A DNA stretch of 64,000 nt from Glandiceps talaboti (lineage: Eukaryota > Hemichordata > Enteropneusta > Spengelidae): positions 5,587,963-5,651,962 of the forward strand of contig NC_135551.1 in NCBI RefSeq assembly GCF_964340395.1, read 5' to 3'. This document shows positions 1-12,736 of this stretch, piece after piece (within the stretch, counting starts at the first letter, position 1; the number at the start of each line of letters is the position of its first letter). Under the pieces are notes generated by a model, which worked only from the letters and a program-made list of their open reading frames with translations, did no database searches and was not told the DNA's origin. The position numbers and the translations under genes were made by a program.

Positions 1-371
1 GATGGATAGATAGGTGAATAGACGAATAGATAAGAGGTTTGATATGTGGATAGACAGGATGATATGTATGGATATATAGTTACTTTCTTCTTGTAATATG
101 TCCGTATCGTTAGGATGATATTTTGGTCTCTCCTAGTAACACAGATTATTCAACTCAGTTGAAATAAACGCTAGACATCTGGGTAGGGGAAAGCCTCGTA
201 GGTTTTGGGTAAAACAAAGTACTTATTGATGGAGCCTTATTTACTCAAAATGACTGAGAAACCTAACTTTATGGTTATATTTGCATTATCACGACATCAT
301 TCATTAAATTATTCATGTTTCATCCACTATACCCTAGGTACGTTTCAAACCTCTACCGCTACCTGCTGCAG

Positions 372-1335
372 TGCCAGACTCCAAAGAACCAATATTTGGT
401 AAGAATGACTTCACCAATGAGAAACTGGCAGAGCAACGTAGACGTGCACATGAACTGTACAAAGAACAACTAGAAACAGTAGCCCAGAGAAAACGAGATA
501 ATATCCTACGACACTTAAAACGACAGAAAGATGAAGTAGATATGCTGGAAAGAACTCGTAGAGAGTAAGTCAGATATTGTAGCTATCACACTTTGATATG
601 TGTTTGCATTATAGATATTATTATATTATCCTCACTATTTTTCTTTGTCCTGTCAAATATGAGTTACCTCAGGGGCCTTGTCACTATGAGTTGATTGACA
701 AGTAGTGACAAGGCCCCTTAGGCCATGGGACTTTCCATATGAAAAATATTGGGGAATAATTTAATTATACCTCCTCAATCATAATCTATGAAAAATTAAG
801 AAAAAATAGAGGTGATTTGAAGTTTGATTCGAATTTCAAGCACCTGCGAACTAATGATGTCGACATGGGTTGTCATACTGTAGTACATCCAGAGTATAAA
901 GTCATATTTTTTTGTCAAACGTGTTCAACCTGGCTTGTGTGAGGTATAAATATAAAAGTGTCTGAGGGCACTTGGTAGAGTGCATACTTTCCCCAATGCC
1001 AGTTGCCAAATACAAAAACAACGTTTTTGTTTTGGGTTATTCATTAATTTTTGTTCGTTCTTCATTACAGTTTGATAGCTGACCGGGCTACAAGTCATGA
1101 ACGAAATTTCGCCATGCGTAAATACCTTGAATCAGACTGGAGGAAATCGTATGAAATGAAGAAACACCGGGAATTAGAAGAACGTCTGCGTGCCAGTAGT
1201 CCCGGAATGTTGTTACATGAACAGTGCGATAAGTATAATCGTTGCGGCCAATGCAAGAGACGTCTTGAAAACTGTGGCGAATCAAATATTTGGAGTGAAT
1301 CTCGCTATATACCAGGATCGCGACTAATCATGTAA
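372..1335 (+). CDS. CCDC81-like coiled-coil protein, C-terminal two exons (partial)
   Basis: Two coding exons, 372-564 and 1071-1335, join across a GT-AG intron (donor GA|GTAAGT, acceptor TTACAG|TTTG) with matching phase, forming GAT (Asp) at the junction, and end in TAA at 1333-1335. The first exon encodes a highly charged helical stretch (PDSKEPIFGK... to MLERTRR). The second encodes a Cys-containing tail with LHEQCDKYNRC, QCKRR and the terminal ESRYIPGSRLIM. From memory of the family, this charged coiled coil followed by a QCDKY/QCKRR/CGESN/YIPGSRL tail matches the C-terminus of CCDC81 (HU-domain, centrosomal/coiled-coil family); no alignment was possible. The exon begins with an acceptor at 370-371, so upstream exons lie outside the window. 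The strong tail and matched splice phases make the exons convincing; the family name is less certain. Confidence 0.68.
565..1070 (+). other. Intron of the CCDC81-like gene, with a perfect hairpin
   Basis: A 506-base intron bounded by GTAAGT and TTACAG. The only structure seen is a perfect 16-bp inverted repeat at 671-686 and 703-718 (AGGGGCCTTGTCACTA and its complement) around a 16-base loop. Confidence 0.7.
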
Positions 1336-1657
1336 CAATATTCACGGAACCATTGTTAAGAACTGTGTGTCTATGGCGATAGACAATTTACTATGCTAAA
1401 AATTATAATATTCTCGGATAGAAACTAGATTCGCATCTGATCAACCCAATCGCATACCATGCCATGTCACCAACAGAATACTCTTGTTGTGTTTTAATTT
1501 GACTGTTGTAAAATCATTTGGTATTCTTGATTAAATGCAATTCAAACGTCTACTTCCTAAGTATTCCATCCATGATTACTCTAGGTAATTATCAGCATTA
1601 TGCAAGTTTGTTTTCAAGTTTTGCGTTGACCTCTTTACCCTGGCAGGGTTTCACCTC

Positions 1658-1670
1658 TGACCTTTGACCT
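1658..1670 (-). promoter_or_regulatory. DR1 nuclear-receptor-type site
   Basis: Read on the minus strand this is AGGTCAAAGGTCA, an exact direct repeat of the AGGTCA half-site with one spacer base. That is the classic DR1 element bound by RXR, HNF4 and COUP-TF type receptors. It lies about 320 bases past the CCDC81-like stop codon. Binding is not shown by sequence alone. Confidence 0.35.
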
Positions 1671-1819
1671 AATCCGTCCATACAATCCAAATATTGAAAT
1701 ATGTTAATTTACATTCCATTTGTTTCTTGTGTGTGCATTTTTTATTGAAATCACAATTTTTTTTATTTTACGTTTAATATTATTTGGTTTCTACTTTTAT
1801 TTGACACTCATAATCTCAG

Positions 1820-1825
1820 AATAAA
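1820..1825 (+). terminator. Possible polyadenylation signal (AATAAA) of the CCDC81-like gene
   Basis: First canonical AATAAA found past the stop codon, about 485 bases downstream. Such hexamers are frequent in AT-rich DNA, so the assignment is tentative. Confidence 0.3.
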
Positions 1826-2104
1826 TTTACATGACATAGTAATCCTATTTTGGGAATTTTGACCGGTTTTAGGAGCACAATTTTAATGCCTGGCCAAGAA
1901 CAAAGATTGGATAAATGGAGACTTAGCTCATTCTTTTGCAGTTGAAATGACCAAAGAATTCAAATTGACTTGAATGACTGACTTGACTCCAACTCAGTTA
2001 TACCTGACAAAGTGTGACAAACACTATACAGAAATGTAAGACCATTGCATTGTATTATTGACTTATTATTGTGTGGATTTTCTTCGTCTCACTATGCGTA
2101 CACA

Positions 2105-2465
2105 CATAAAAGACGTGTACATGTACATGTACATGTATGCATACACACACTGTCCACTTGTATCTTGAGCAGATATGTTGGAGCATATGTATGCATATAA
2201 ATACATCAATGTATGCACATATACATGCATACATACATATACACACATACATACATACACACACATACCCACACATGTACATACGTACATACATGCATAC
2301 ATACATACATACATGCATACATACATACATACATACACATACATACATACATACATACATACATACATACATACATACATACACACACTCATACACACAC
2401 ACACACACACATACATACATACATACATACACACATACATACATACATACATACATACATACGCA
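2105..2465. repeat. (CATA)n/(CACA)n microsatellite, about 360 bp
   Basis: Long array of ACATACAT with CACACA interruptions. It is open in several frames on both strands, giving Tyr/Val/Cys/Met or His/Thr/Ile runs of pure repeat origin; none of these is a gene. Confidence 0.95.
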
Positions 2466-2943
2466 CACAAGCAATACTAAATCAAGCTATGTATAAATCA
2501 TGTTACCTATAAATTGTTTTAATCTATCACTATAGTATATAATTGCAATATAGCTGAAAATTCGAATCTTTTATAGTGTGGTTTTCTTGCACTTGACAAA
2601 TGAAATGAAATATTGAAACAAAAGATTAAAATTACTGTAAATATTTGAGGTATTTTTTCTGGTGATAAACAGTATTAGCGTGTGTTGAGATAGCTATTAT
2701 TATTATTATTATTGAGTAGTTTGTAAGGATACAGATTGTACTCAGCTTCCACAGTTATAGAGTGATAATAAAGAATTGTAATGAGGTATTGACTTTTGAC
2801 AATAAAGGCCATTTTTACAAATATTGTGTTATTTTTACTTCTTTTGAAACTAGCAATGAAAAACTGAATGAATAAAAGATTAGTTGTGGACCCCTACTCT
2901 AGTTTTTAAAATGGTTATATGGATTAGCAGTGGGTATTTATTA

Positions 2944-3560
2944 CTCTGTTCACACTGGGACATATTCCCCACAGAATCAGTGACTTAGATTAACTCTGGA
3001 GGTAATTTGCGTGTGTGAATGGTGGACTCCGGAGAATCTGTGGATTATTTTACTGCAGAGGTTTTGGTCGATTCAGCTCTGCAGATCCTCCGGAGGCAAG
3101 GATTAGCTTGTACTAAGTTGTAGGTGTGAACGCTTTACGCCGGTGTAAGCGCCCTCAATCAGTGTATTAAACGAAATCACTTCCTGTTGGCTGCAGAAGT
3201 CGCCATTCGAATCAAGGTTATCAATCGTCATAGAGCATAGTACAACATGTCCCTCGCTAATAGTAATACACCCATGGTCCACAACAGTGAAAGAGGTAAT
3301 AACTGGTGTGACAAGTGCAGATTCTACTCGCTGTGTGGGCAGAGGAGAAGATAAAAAACACGAGGCAGTCTCTACAACGTCAGCCATGTTGTTTACAGTG
3401 ATCGCACTGCACACTTATCGTTGAGGGCGTTTACACTGGCGGATAATGGTGTCAAATTCCATGTGTGAACACATACAGCTGATCCCCTCTGTTTACTAAT
3501 CGTTCTCACCTATTTACGCTGAAGAAAAAAAAAACATGAAAAAAGCAATATGAACATGCC
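2944..3560. mobile_element. Non-autonomous DNA element, TTA-flanked (PIF/Harbinger-like), short copy
   Basis: A 617-bp segment starting CTCTGTTCACACTGGG and ending GAACATGCC, flanked on both sides by TTA. Its left about 225 bp and right about 400 bp are close matches to the two ends of a second copy at 20128-22466, which is also flanked by TTA. The ends carry a short imperfect inverted repeat (GTTCACACTGG against GTTCATATTGC). A 3-bp TWA duplication is characteristic of the PIF/Harbinger superfamily, hence the assignment. The 103-codon minus-strand frame at 3103-3414 lies wholly inside the element; it is not recognised and is not maintained in the second copy. Confidence 0.6.
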
Positions 3561-3634
3561 TTATTTTGGTTTAATAGAAAACAACTTTTACTACACTAAC
3601 ATAATGTGAAACAACATACAGCAAGTGACAGTCC

Positions 3635-3865
3635 ATGTTTGTAACTCAATAAATTGCAAAAAGTGTAAGTTTGTTATTGAATGTACATTGTACAATAACA
3701 ATTTACAGTTTTTTTATGTTTTGCAATTTATTGAGTTACAAACAAGAACTTGGTATATGTTATATTTTATTTTTTTTCACGTCAAAAAACATAGTAAAGT
3801 TGTTTTATCCATTAAATATCCAAAGTAAATACCAAATTCTCATCCATTTGAGTATATATGCTGTG
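3635..3865. mobile_element. Degenerate foldback element (TTAA foldback family)
   Basis: Contains a perfect 24-bp inverted repeat (TTTGTAACTCAATAAATTGC... at 3638-3661 against its complement at 3719-3742). Its right half matches the right half of the foldback elements at 26.6, 39.3, 41.5 and 48.0 kb, through to the CTCATCC motif. The outer ends are eroded. Confidence 0.55.
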
Positions 3866-3899
3866 TCAGGGGTGTCCTCATCAGCCAACGACTAAGAAG

Positions 3900-5970
3900 A
3901 TGCAGTCTAGTTCCTGACAGGGGCCATATTCGAATTCCGTACTACAATGTACTTCATCACTATCCCAGTCTAGTCAAGGCCCTAACAGTCTGCACAGATT
4001 TCTGTGCTCCCTCCTACAGTGTTCATATAAACATGATTATGTTGTTGGATCCCAATGTGATTTTACACTGGACGTGGAGTCTTTCATAAATCATGTAATT
4101 TCCACCCAGAACATAGTCTCTATTTCTAATACTGGCTGGGTTTTCGTAACATGGGACCCAAAGGCACCAGCAACAAAAACAACAACAACAAAATATACAA
4201 GTGAACAAATACTGTTTCATATCCGTTATTTATTTGACAGAGATTGCAGTAGACATTACTTACAAACTGTACAACACTACTAAACAAATCATGACATTAC
4301 ATTGTCATAATAAATCATGACATTACATGACAAATCGTGACATTACAACAAACACATCAAGTTTCAGGTTGTAGTACTAACAATTTCATCTATCTAAGGA
4401 GAAAATGTACACTTTGACCTGATTGGCTACTAACATTCTAGCTTTCAACCAAACGATGAGGAATTTCATCTCTAGAGGGAGAAAATGCAAACTTCGATAT
4501 GATTGGCTACTTGTATCCTAGGTTGCAATTTTCAGCCAATCAGGTGATTTGTATGAATGTTTAAAAAGTACACTACAGTACCGACATTTACCAGGGATGC
4601 AAACATTTACAGCAGTAGGGATATTGGTTTGCTTTATACAGTAGTTTTTTGGGTAGAAAAATGCTAGCTGAGTTGACGAGACATCATAAAACTAAGAAGT
4701 GTTGAGTTAGGTTTCCAAAACAGCCAAGAAATCAGTCTGTTTGGTTGGTATAATGTTTGTTTTGAGAGAGTGTTTGGAGAACAAATGCACAAAATGTAGC
4801 TTGACATGATGAATACTGAGGTCATAAATATGCTCCTGTTATTTGTGGCTGTAACACCTGTCCTGGAATGGAATGTTCCTTGTAGATAATATGCAAAATT
4901 TGAATATGCAAGACTGCCTTGATATAGTATCAGGTTATGCAGCACAAACCATTCCTCTTCACAGGGGGTTATTCTAAGCTATGCCTATGCTAGTCTAGTC
5001 CTACACATGCTATGATTATCTCCACTGTATAGTCAAATGGATTTCTCTAGCACAGAATTCTGTTTTTTACCAACAACAATAATAACAATAGTTTATGGTA
5101 CTGGGACACTGATGTAAAGGTGGTGACATTATCGCATCCCTATGTGACTTACTTTCAAGCTGGAGGTTGAATTTGTAGTAAATGAACAAAGTAACCAATT
5201 ACAACCACCTGTCAGTGTGTGCTGGATTACTACTGACATGCGCTGTTCATCCCTTCCATAGCAGGAGATTTAGCTAGATTTTTGATAGAATTTGTCTGTT
5301 TTGACTATATGTTAGAAAGAGATTGTAGAGAACAACTACATGTATAGTAACTAGACTATACCTATACATGTAGATGGCCATATTCATCATATACTGTGCA
5401 TTACATTCAGTTATAAAAAAAACACCTTCCCATTCAGGGAAATACAACTTGTCAGTATATAGTAAATCTCTTGGAAATCGAAAAACGTTTTTCAAAAAAC
5501 AATACTGATTTGACTCAACATTTACATATACAAGTCTTGTGGGTATAAATGACAATTTGAAAATAATTAAATATTAAAACAAAAAGTATTAATATCCATG
5601 GAAATGGAAGACTTTGTCTTTGTTAAACAATATTTTTTTTATACAACTAAACAATATATAATAACAAAATATTTAAAACTCACATTACACATTTCTGATT
5701 TTCACATTGAACAAATTTCTCGTACATATTCCACAACTTATTTCTTTACAGGAGTGTTTTGCAGCTCACTACAAAGTCTTGGAATGTACTCGGATAGTGA
5801 TAGGATGTAGATGAAAAAAAAGGTTCCTGGATTAAAGGTAGTGGGTGAGATGTCTTGATTTATAGTATCAAGGTATATCTGTGTCTGAAAAGATGTTCAC
5901 CATCACGTGACCATCAGAACATCTATCCGACACCCTATAATCTCCAGGAATCTCTTTCCAGACACAGAAA
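3900..5970. other. Non-coding spacer with small duplications
   Basis: No gene seen. Two local duplications stand out: a short repeat of AAATCATGACATTACA at about 4288-4350, and an approximately 80-bp tandem duplication at 4380-4545 (both halves contain TTTCATCT, GAGAAAATG and TGATTGGCTACT). Confidence 0.5.
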
Positions 5971-5971
5971 T

Positions 5972-6292
5972 ATTACTCTGGTAACTGAGGTTTCATTTTA
6001 CTAAAATAGACACAAACTAAAACTATTGTCACAACATAGTGATACAACAGTGATAAGCTACTGAATGGATGTTGGTTTAGTTATATAGTCTCTGTAGGGC
6101 GACTCTTTGAAAGCTGGTTCCCATAAACTTGCAGTGTACTGTTTTGGGACTTCCAATGTTTACACTATCTAGATCACAGGGTGATTAGAATCACACAACA
6201 GAGGAACCTGTATCACCCAATTGTGTAATCTACCATATCGAACCACAATAGTTTTAGTTTGTACCTGAAGCCTTGATTACAAGAGTCATACC
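5972..6292. mobile_element. MITE family B copy 1 (about 50-bp terminal inverted repeats)
   Basis: Begins TACTCTGGTAACTGAGG and carries AGACACAAACTAAAACTATT near the left end. The right end has the complement ACAATAGTTTTAGTTTGTAC. The interior contains CTTCCAATGTTTACACTATC. Three related copies sit at 12.3, 17.8 and 19.2 kb. No coding capacity. Confidence 0.65.
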
Positions 6293-6994
6293 TTGATACC
6301 AGAAATTAAAAGCAGACTTCAAAACACAATCAACTGGTATGGGTAAACCAAAGTATCAGAGTAAACTTTAAAAGACATCAAATGTCTCAGCAAGGAACAG
6401 AAAATGAGACATTTTGTTACCAATTGCTATAATAATATTTTAAGACACTGTAACATCTTGACAAAGAGAATAAGACGTCTTAGTATCAATACATAGCTTC
6501 TTGAGTCAAAACTAGATTCAAACAATCTGCTCCAAGTTCCATTAATACTTTAACAGTTGAACTGATTGATAGCCTAAAATTATAACTCGATTAGCAAATA
6601 TATGACATTAATTATTGGAATGAAACAAAGGAGGGAAGTCCAACATACCAAATATTAACATTACACTACATATTTTTACATATACATTGTATATTTTGTT
6701 CCAGGAAGGATACCTGGTTTATTTAGGCACATTTCAAATCAGAATCCACATAATGAATTTTAAATACATAATTTATTTCTCTCTCCACATACATATCTTT
6801 ATTTAGATTACTCAGAATGCAGCATCTGTGTTTATTCACTAGGAAACTGTGAAGTTGATGAATTGCTCCTTGGCCTCTAGTTTTCAATAATTTTTATCTT
6901 AGTTCATACAAGTAAAATATTACATAATTCTGTTTTTGAATTTAATCTATTTTATTGGACAAATTTAGATTAACAATTGACACCATTTTACCAG

Positions 6995-7445
6995 AAACAG
7001 AGCATCGTCTGGCTTAGCAAAAATCTTAGTAACGTTGCTACATTTCATTGCTTGCCTCAAATAAAATCTTACAAACATTGCTACATTTCATCTGATTTGA
7101 CAAAATCTTTGTAACACTGCTATGTTTCCTTGTCTGTCTTTAGCAATTTTCTGTTACAAACATTGCTACATTTTGACTCAAAAATCTTGCTAACATTGCT
7201 ACATTTCATTGTCTGGCACAACAAAAATCTTACTAACATTGCTACATTTTATTGTCTGGCTTAGCAAATTCTTTTACAAACATTGCTACATTTTGGTTCA
7301 AAAATCTTACTAAACATTGCTAAACTTCATCTGGCTTAGTAACATTTCATTGTCTGGCTTAGCAACAGAAATCTTTCCTAGTTATATTTCATTTCCTGGC
7401 CTGACAAAATTTTTAATAACATCAGTGCTATATTTTGGTTGAGTG
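6995..7445. repeat. Degenerate minisatellite with ACATTGCTACATTTCAT core
   Basis: About ten irregular copies of a 40-60-bp unit containing ATCTTACTAACATTGCTACA and TTGTCTGGCTTAGCAA. Units are diverged from each other, suggesting an old array. Confidence 0.75.
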
Positions 7446-9838
7446 AAATATTATCTCATTAGCTCATTATCAGATTACTTACACACACTCTTAGACTAAT
7501 AATAATCTGCTGTTACTTGGTAGTATCACATGGCACGCACAGAAAATGTTGCATCAGTAAACATTTCATTGAACCAGGTGGCATTCTGTCTCAGTTAAAA
7601 TGGTTTCAATTGTAACATATCTATCTTTAGTTATTACAAATGAGTTTGAAAAATCAATGACATCTATCATGAAAGAGAAGGATTTTTGACTTTTGCTATT
7701 AAACTGGTTACAATGTATCAAAATAGTCCATTCAATTTGTTCTTTGACATCTACCTTAAATAATGCTGAAATGGTCGAACCTCAAAAATTAACAACAAAA
7801 TATTTCCTCAATACATTACCCATACCCCAATCACTTTCTGTACAAAATTTTACACATATCAAAGTACTCCTCGACAACATTTCTCACATCTCGAAATTTT
7901 TATGAATACTTCTGTCATTGAAATAGGCAGATGAAAACAACACATACCACCAGTATATGAAATGACTTAGAAATGAACTTATAGTGTGCACAGAGGGAAA
8001 GAAATGTAAAGTCGTTAAGAAGTTTGAGATCCCATGCAAAGGTACATGAAAGTGCTTAATAAAAGAGTGAATAAATAGCAAAGTAATTATAATCTATCCT
8101 ACTGGACTTGCTGTTTGTTTTGAATGGCAACAGTTTCACGTCCTATCCTGGATGCCTCTTCTGTTAAAATAGAGAACAATCTTTGACGAAAGATTGAATT
8201 GTTTACAACTTGAAACACACACTCAGGTAAAACAACTCCACTGTGTTCTATGCTCATTTATAGTATCCATATCAAGTGTAACAGAACACTTTTTCTGTTG
8301 CTTTCATTTCAAGCCTTGCATGTGGCCTTTCTGATATCGTCAATTTTGTAAACAATGTTGCAAACTGATGAAGAGCAAACTAATTCAGTTTCTGTTGACA
8401 TGGTAACACTAAGTCTTATAACTATGACGTTTAGATTACAAAGAATGACAGTGTTACAAACTGTTTTTACAACCAGCAAAAGAACACCAGTGCATTTGCT
8501 TGCTAATGGTAAGCAGGCATGAAACATGAAGACATACAATGCAATATTCAATGTAATTAATGTCTGTTATTCATCAAAGCATAAACACCACAGAAGCCAG
8601 GATCTCACAACTCTGTTTACCGACAGAATGTTACATGTTTTACCACTGAGTACGACTGTTTAGTGTTACATTATGGCTTCTACCTCTTCTCATGAAACTA
8701 CATCTGCGGCACCTCCTGTTGTTTTTGTATCTGTTGTAATATTGTTTTTACCTAATTTCATCCTTGCGTGAAGTCTTTCCTTAGCTCGCTTCAATCAAGC
8801 AAATGTACCGGTGTTTTTGTGTGTGTTGTATATTTAGCTGACCATGAGAACTAGATGATGGTTTCATAACATTGTTATCTTACTTGCTTTGTACATTGTT
8901 TAAAAACCAAGGTAGTAGCAGTCACTTGGTCAAATTTGTGAGTATATGATGTGTATATTGTCACAAAAACCTCTACACAACATACTGATTCAGTGTCTGC
9001 TTTTCACCACAGTAAGAACTGAATATAAAACATAGCTATAAACAAGTACCGGGTTACACTATAGTAAAAAACAGCAGACAACCGAGACATTTGTTACATG
9101 AAACAATGAGTAGAAATAAATACTGTAATATAACAAAACTGTCTAGAATGTATATATATATATCGCCCTGAGAGTTCATTGTTTGTGTCGACCCAATCAA
9201 TTTAAATCTCTCTTTGGAGGACATGTCAAGAGTGTTTGTGTCAGAAAAAGGGTGAAAAATCAAGACATAGTGATAGATAGATTGATTGATTGTTGACATG
9301 CACTGTAATATTTCGAATAGTTTCGAAGTTTCAACATTCCTTGCTTATGTACAACAACAAAAACTCCATGTTACAATTGTTATCATTGTAACTATTTACT
9401 ACACTGTAACCATTGACAACATGGTAACTACATGTATTGACAACACTGTTACTATGACAACACAGGTATAATTAACTGCCAAATATGGAGATATTAATAA
9501 TTACCATTTATAAGTTAGTATATGAATGTTGACTACAGTTATGTACAAAATTCTTTTTTTTTTTTTTGGCAAATTTGTGCAAGTACCAAATACTTTTAAT
9601 AGTAAGACAGCTGACATTTGTACACTCATTTTGTTATAGTAAAGTACAAATTTTGGAATCAGAAGAGGAAAATTCATGACATAAATAATTAAATACTGAA
9701 GAATTTAATCAGTAGATAGTTGATTGACAGTAGAGTGCACCTGGGAGATCAATTCCTTAAAAATCAAAATTCTTGAAATTTCTCAAAACTTTGCCATATG
9801 AAAACTTGTTCCTGGGTGTAGTAGTAAAGTCACCTCAT
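7446..9838. other. Non-coding spacer
   Basis: AT-rich sequence with scattered short open frames lacking splice-linked coding structure. I see no gene, RNA or clear element here. Confidence 0.4.
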
Positions 9839-9976
9839 TGGAATCTAGTTTTTGGAGTGAATACGTAGCTTTCGTTCGAATCATTTAGACATCATCAGCA
9901 AAATTATGGTATGCTGTGTGGTCAGGTGGGGTGACCTCCTAATGGAATCGTAGTCACTTCAAAAACTAGATTTCAG
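9839..9976. mobile_element. Small inverted-repeat element
   Basis: GAATCTAGTTTTTGGAGTGA at the left is matched by the complement TCACTTCAAAAACTAGATTT at the right, giving about 25-bp arms around a 90-bp interior. No flanking duplication could be assigned with confidence. Confidence 0.5.
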
Positions 9977-9987
9977 TAATAACAATC

Positions 9988-10102
9988 TACTACTACTACC
10001 TACTACTACTACTACTACTACAGTACTACTACAGTACTACTACTACTACTACATGTACTACTACTACTACTACAGTACTACTACTACTACTACTACTACT
10101 GT
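9988..10102. repeat. (CTA)n trinucleotide microsatellite
   Basis: Imperfect run of CTACTACTA with ACAGT and ACATGT interruptions. Confidence 0.95.
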
Positions 10103-11573
10103 AAAAAACGGAGTCTAGTATCAATTTCTATTCAATTTTGTTTCTGGTTCTTTTGAAGTTATAATGAAAATTTTGGGGCTCCCCATATCATTTTAAGGAA
10201 ATTGACACTTTCTCACTTTCCCAGAGTTTAAACAAAGTATTTGGTTGCCATATTGGATTCTAAAATGGAGTATTTTTTTCATTTTGACCCCTATACAGAA
10301 TTTGTCAGGGCCCCTTCATTTGTCTTCTTGATTGTAACTGGCATTGTGTTGGAGTTTTCTTAGACAAAGTAAAAGCAAAGTTTAAGATATATTTCCAAGG
10401 AACATACTACGTGAAGAGAGTCTCATAATATGGCTAAAATTGTGACTAGAAATATTGAATTTGAAAGGTTATTTTTTTCACATTTCTAGTCCTGTTTTTG
10501 ACTATGGTATTCTCATATTTATGGTTATCACAAGTATCTTTACGAGGTTATATAAAACACAGATTTGATGAAAATGATCACAGCTTTAGCAGATCATGTG
10601 AAAAAAACTCTACGACTCTGTACCTGTCATTGCAATATACTATATTTGTATTCACTCAAGTTCCTAGTAAGAAATACATACATGTCTTTTCAATTCTAAA
10701 TTGCATTTCAACCCCAATCAGGTCTGTTACTTCAATGCACGCATAGATGATGTTGGAGAGTTTCTACATTTATGACGGTGCAGGTAATGTAACAGACTTT
10801 AATGGTATGCGAATGCCAGGTCAGTGCACTAAGTGCATTTGCGCAAATGCTTGCAGTATTCTCTGTACATAGCTACTTTCAAAATTGAGGTGAGTATTAA
10901 CAGGACAGCAGAAAACACGAAAGACAGAAGTGCAAAGAACCTGAGGATTTACACGGCTAATCATGTGTCATAGATTCTGATAACAGTACTAATTAGATGT
11001 GATAATGAATGTTCACGGACTCTGGGTTCATACCTAGTAATGAAATTTGGATTGGTATTCACTTTACTGTGACTCTATGAGTAGAAATTTCATTTTTACT
11101 AATTAGATGTTTATCCAAAACAAATTTTCATTACAAATGCAATTGTGACTACTACGTACATGTCATGGCTTTCAACTAGCAGTGGCTGGACATTGTCACG
11201 CTAACTTTACGTCTCACCATTATAATGATGGTTGCAAACTTTCATGCTAGCTTTATGTCTCATTGTCATAGCAGTGGCTGCATATTGTCACGCTAACTTC
11301 CAAGTCAAGAGTTTTACGACTGGTCCCAGTAAGTGAACACAATCATTGCATATTGTCAGGTTGTAGAATACATTTTAGTATAAACTGACAAGTACATTTT
11401 GTGATATTATGCTGTTGGTCTCCTAAGAAGGCACAATAGTACATGTACTAATAGATATCAAGCAAGAAAGTACTAAACATTGACAAAAATTTAAATCAAA
11501 CAAAATGAAATATTCATACACATGCAAACTTTTCGAAGATTTGATTTCCTTTTTCAGAGTTCCACTGAGGTTA

Positions 11574-11745
11574 CAAATATGATGTCACTTCCTGTATAAT
11601 CATGCAATGGGTCTATTGACAACTGCATCTGTGGCTAAAAGTATGTCACTTCCTGTATAATTATGCTAAGAGTTTATTATTAAACTGCATTTGTGATTGC
11701 AAGTATGATGTCACTTCCTGTATAATTATGCAAAGAGTGTGACAA
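11574..11745. repeat. Threefold tandem repeat, about 63-bp unit
   Basis: Three copies each containing ATGTCACTTCCTGTATAAT followed by ATGC and AACTGCAT-like segments. Confidence 0.8.
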
Positions 11746-11947
11746 CTAAATTGATGGTTTAAAATATTGCAATTGTGTCAATAACTAAGTTTGGATTTGA
11801 TTATTAAATTTATGTCAAACATCTATGCATATAAACATTTCAATTTCAAGGAATACCACCTTGAAGGTCCATTTTTTCAGTTGACATAATTCTAATTACT
11901 TTAATATCAAACAACTTCCCAAAATGATGGTGAACTTATTGCATATA

Positions 11948-11953
11948 TTTATT
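11948..11953 (-). terminator. Possible polyadenylation signal (AATAAA) of the USP16/45 gene
   Basis: Minus-strand AATAAA about 780 bases past the USP16/45 stop codon; it would place MITE family B copy 2 inside the 3' UTR. Hexamer evidence only. Confidence 0.25.
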
Positions 11954-12317
11954 TCTCAGGTTTTATCCTACGATTCCTAGCCTACATGCTAACAATGACT
12001 ACAATATCTGCAAGACTCATGATCAGTTTTCACATATTTTCAAAACTTAAAAAAGACCAAATTTCAAACTGCAAATCGCTATCCACTAAAACCTTCCATA
12101 GAAGTACTTGTATTACTTATTTCAGAGTTGCAAAATAAAACTTTTTTCTTCGTCACGTGGTGTGACCAAAAAAATCGTAGAAAATCAGAAACACTTGATT
12201 GCACCAACAAGGGTAATAAAAATTCATAAATATCATAATCATGATCATATTTTATGGCATGTTTTTTGACAAGAACTTGACAAAGTGATTTGGAATCAGT
12301 ACATCAGCTGCTGCAAT

Positions 12318-12618
12318 ACAACAGCGGCAACTGATGTTTCGCCTTATTAAGATAACCTCATACTAACACTATTGTTGTCAGATGTTGGTTTAATTGTACT
12401 CACAGTAGGTTGGTGTTTCTGATGATTTCCGTGATCTTGCAGTGTACATTTTTGGTGACTTCCAATGTTTACACTATCTGGATTACAAGGTGAATATATT
12501 TGCACAACAGAGACACTACTGCTATTGCCCACTTCTGTAATCTACCACATTGAACGACAGTAATTTCAGTTTGTCTATCTTAGTAAAAAGTTGAAACCTC
12601 AACTGCCGCAGTAGTAAA
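12318..12618. mobile_element. MITE family B copy 2
   Basis: Diverged copy of the element at 5972-6292. It shares CTTCCAATGTTTACACTATC and the terminal motifs (AACTATTGT-like left, TTTCAGTTTGTCTATCTTAG right). It lies just downstream of the USP16/45 stop codon. Confidence 0.6.
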
Positions 12619-12736
12619 GTAAACTTGAAGGACAACTAAAATTGTATCCCGTTGGAAACTATATTGCTCACCAGAACACTGATTCTCTTGCCCTGAATTT
12701 TCCTGAAGTGTGCTTTCCCTGATTTCTCGACGGTTA

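Noticed and set aside
2055-2512. Overlapping long open frames on both strands with Tyr/Val/Cys or His/Thr repeats
   Set aside because: Direct translation of the CATA microsatellite, whose period lacks stop codons; no coding signal.
3103-3414. 103-codon minus-strand frame
   Set aside because: Lies entirely within the TTA-flanked repeat and is disrupted in the other copy.
9870-9910. Minus-strand CTGATGA followed by GAAA, like a hammerhead ribozyme core; a similar arrangement is near 48.9 kb
   Set aside because: The bases between the two boxes do not form the required stem II in either place, and no flanking stem I or III was found.
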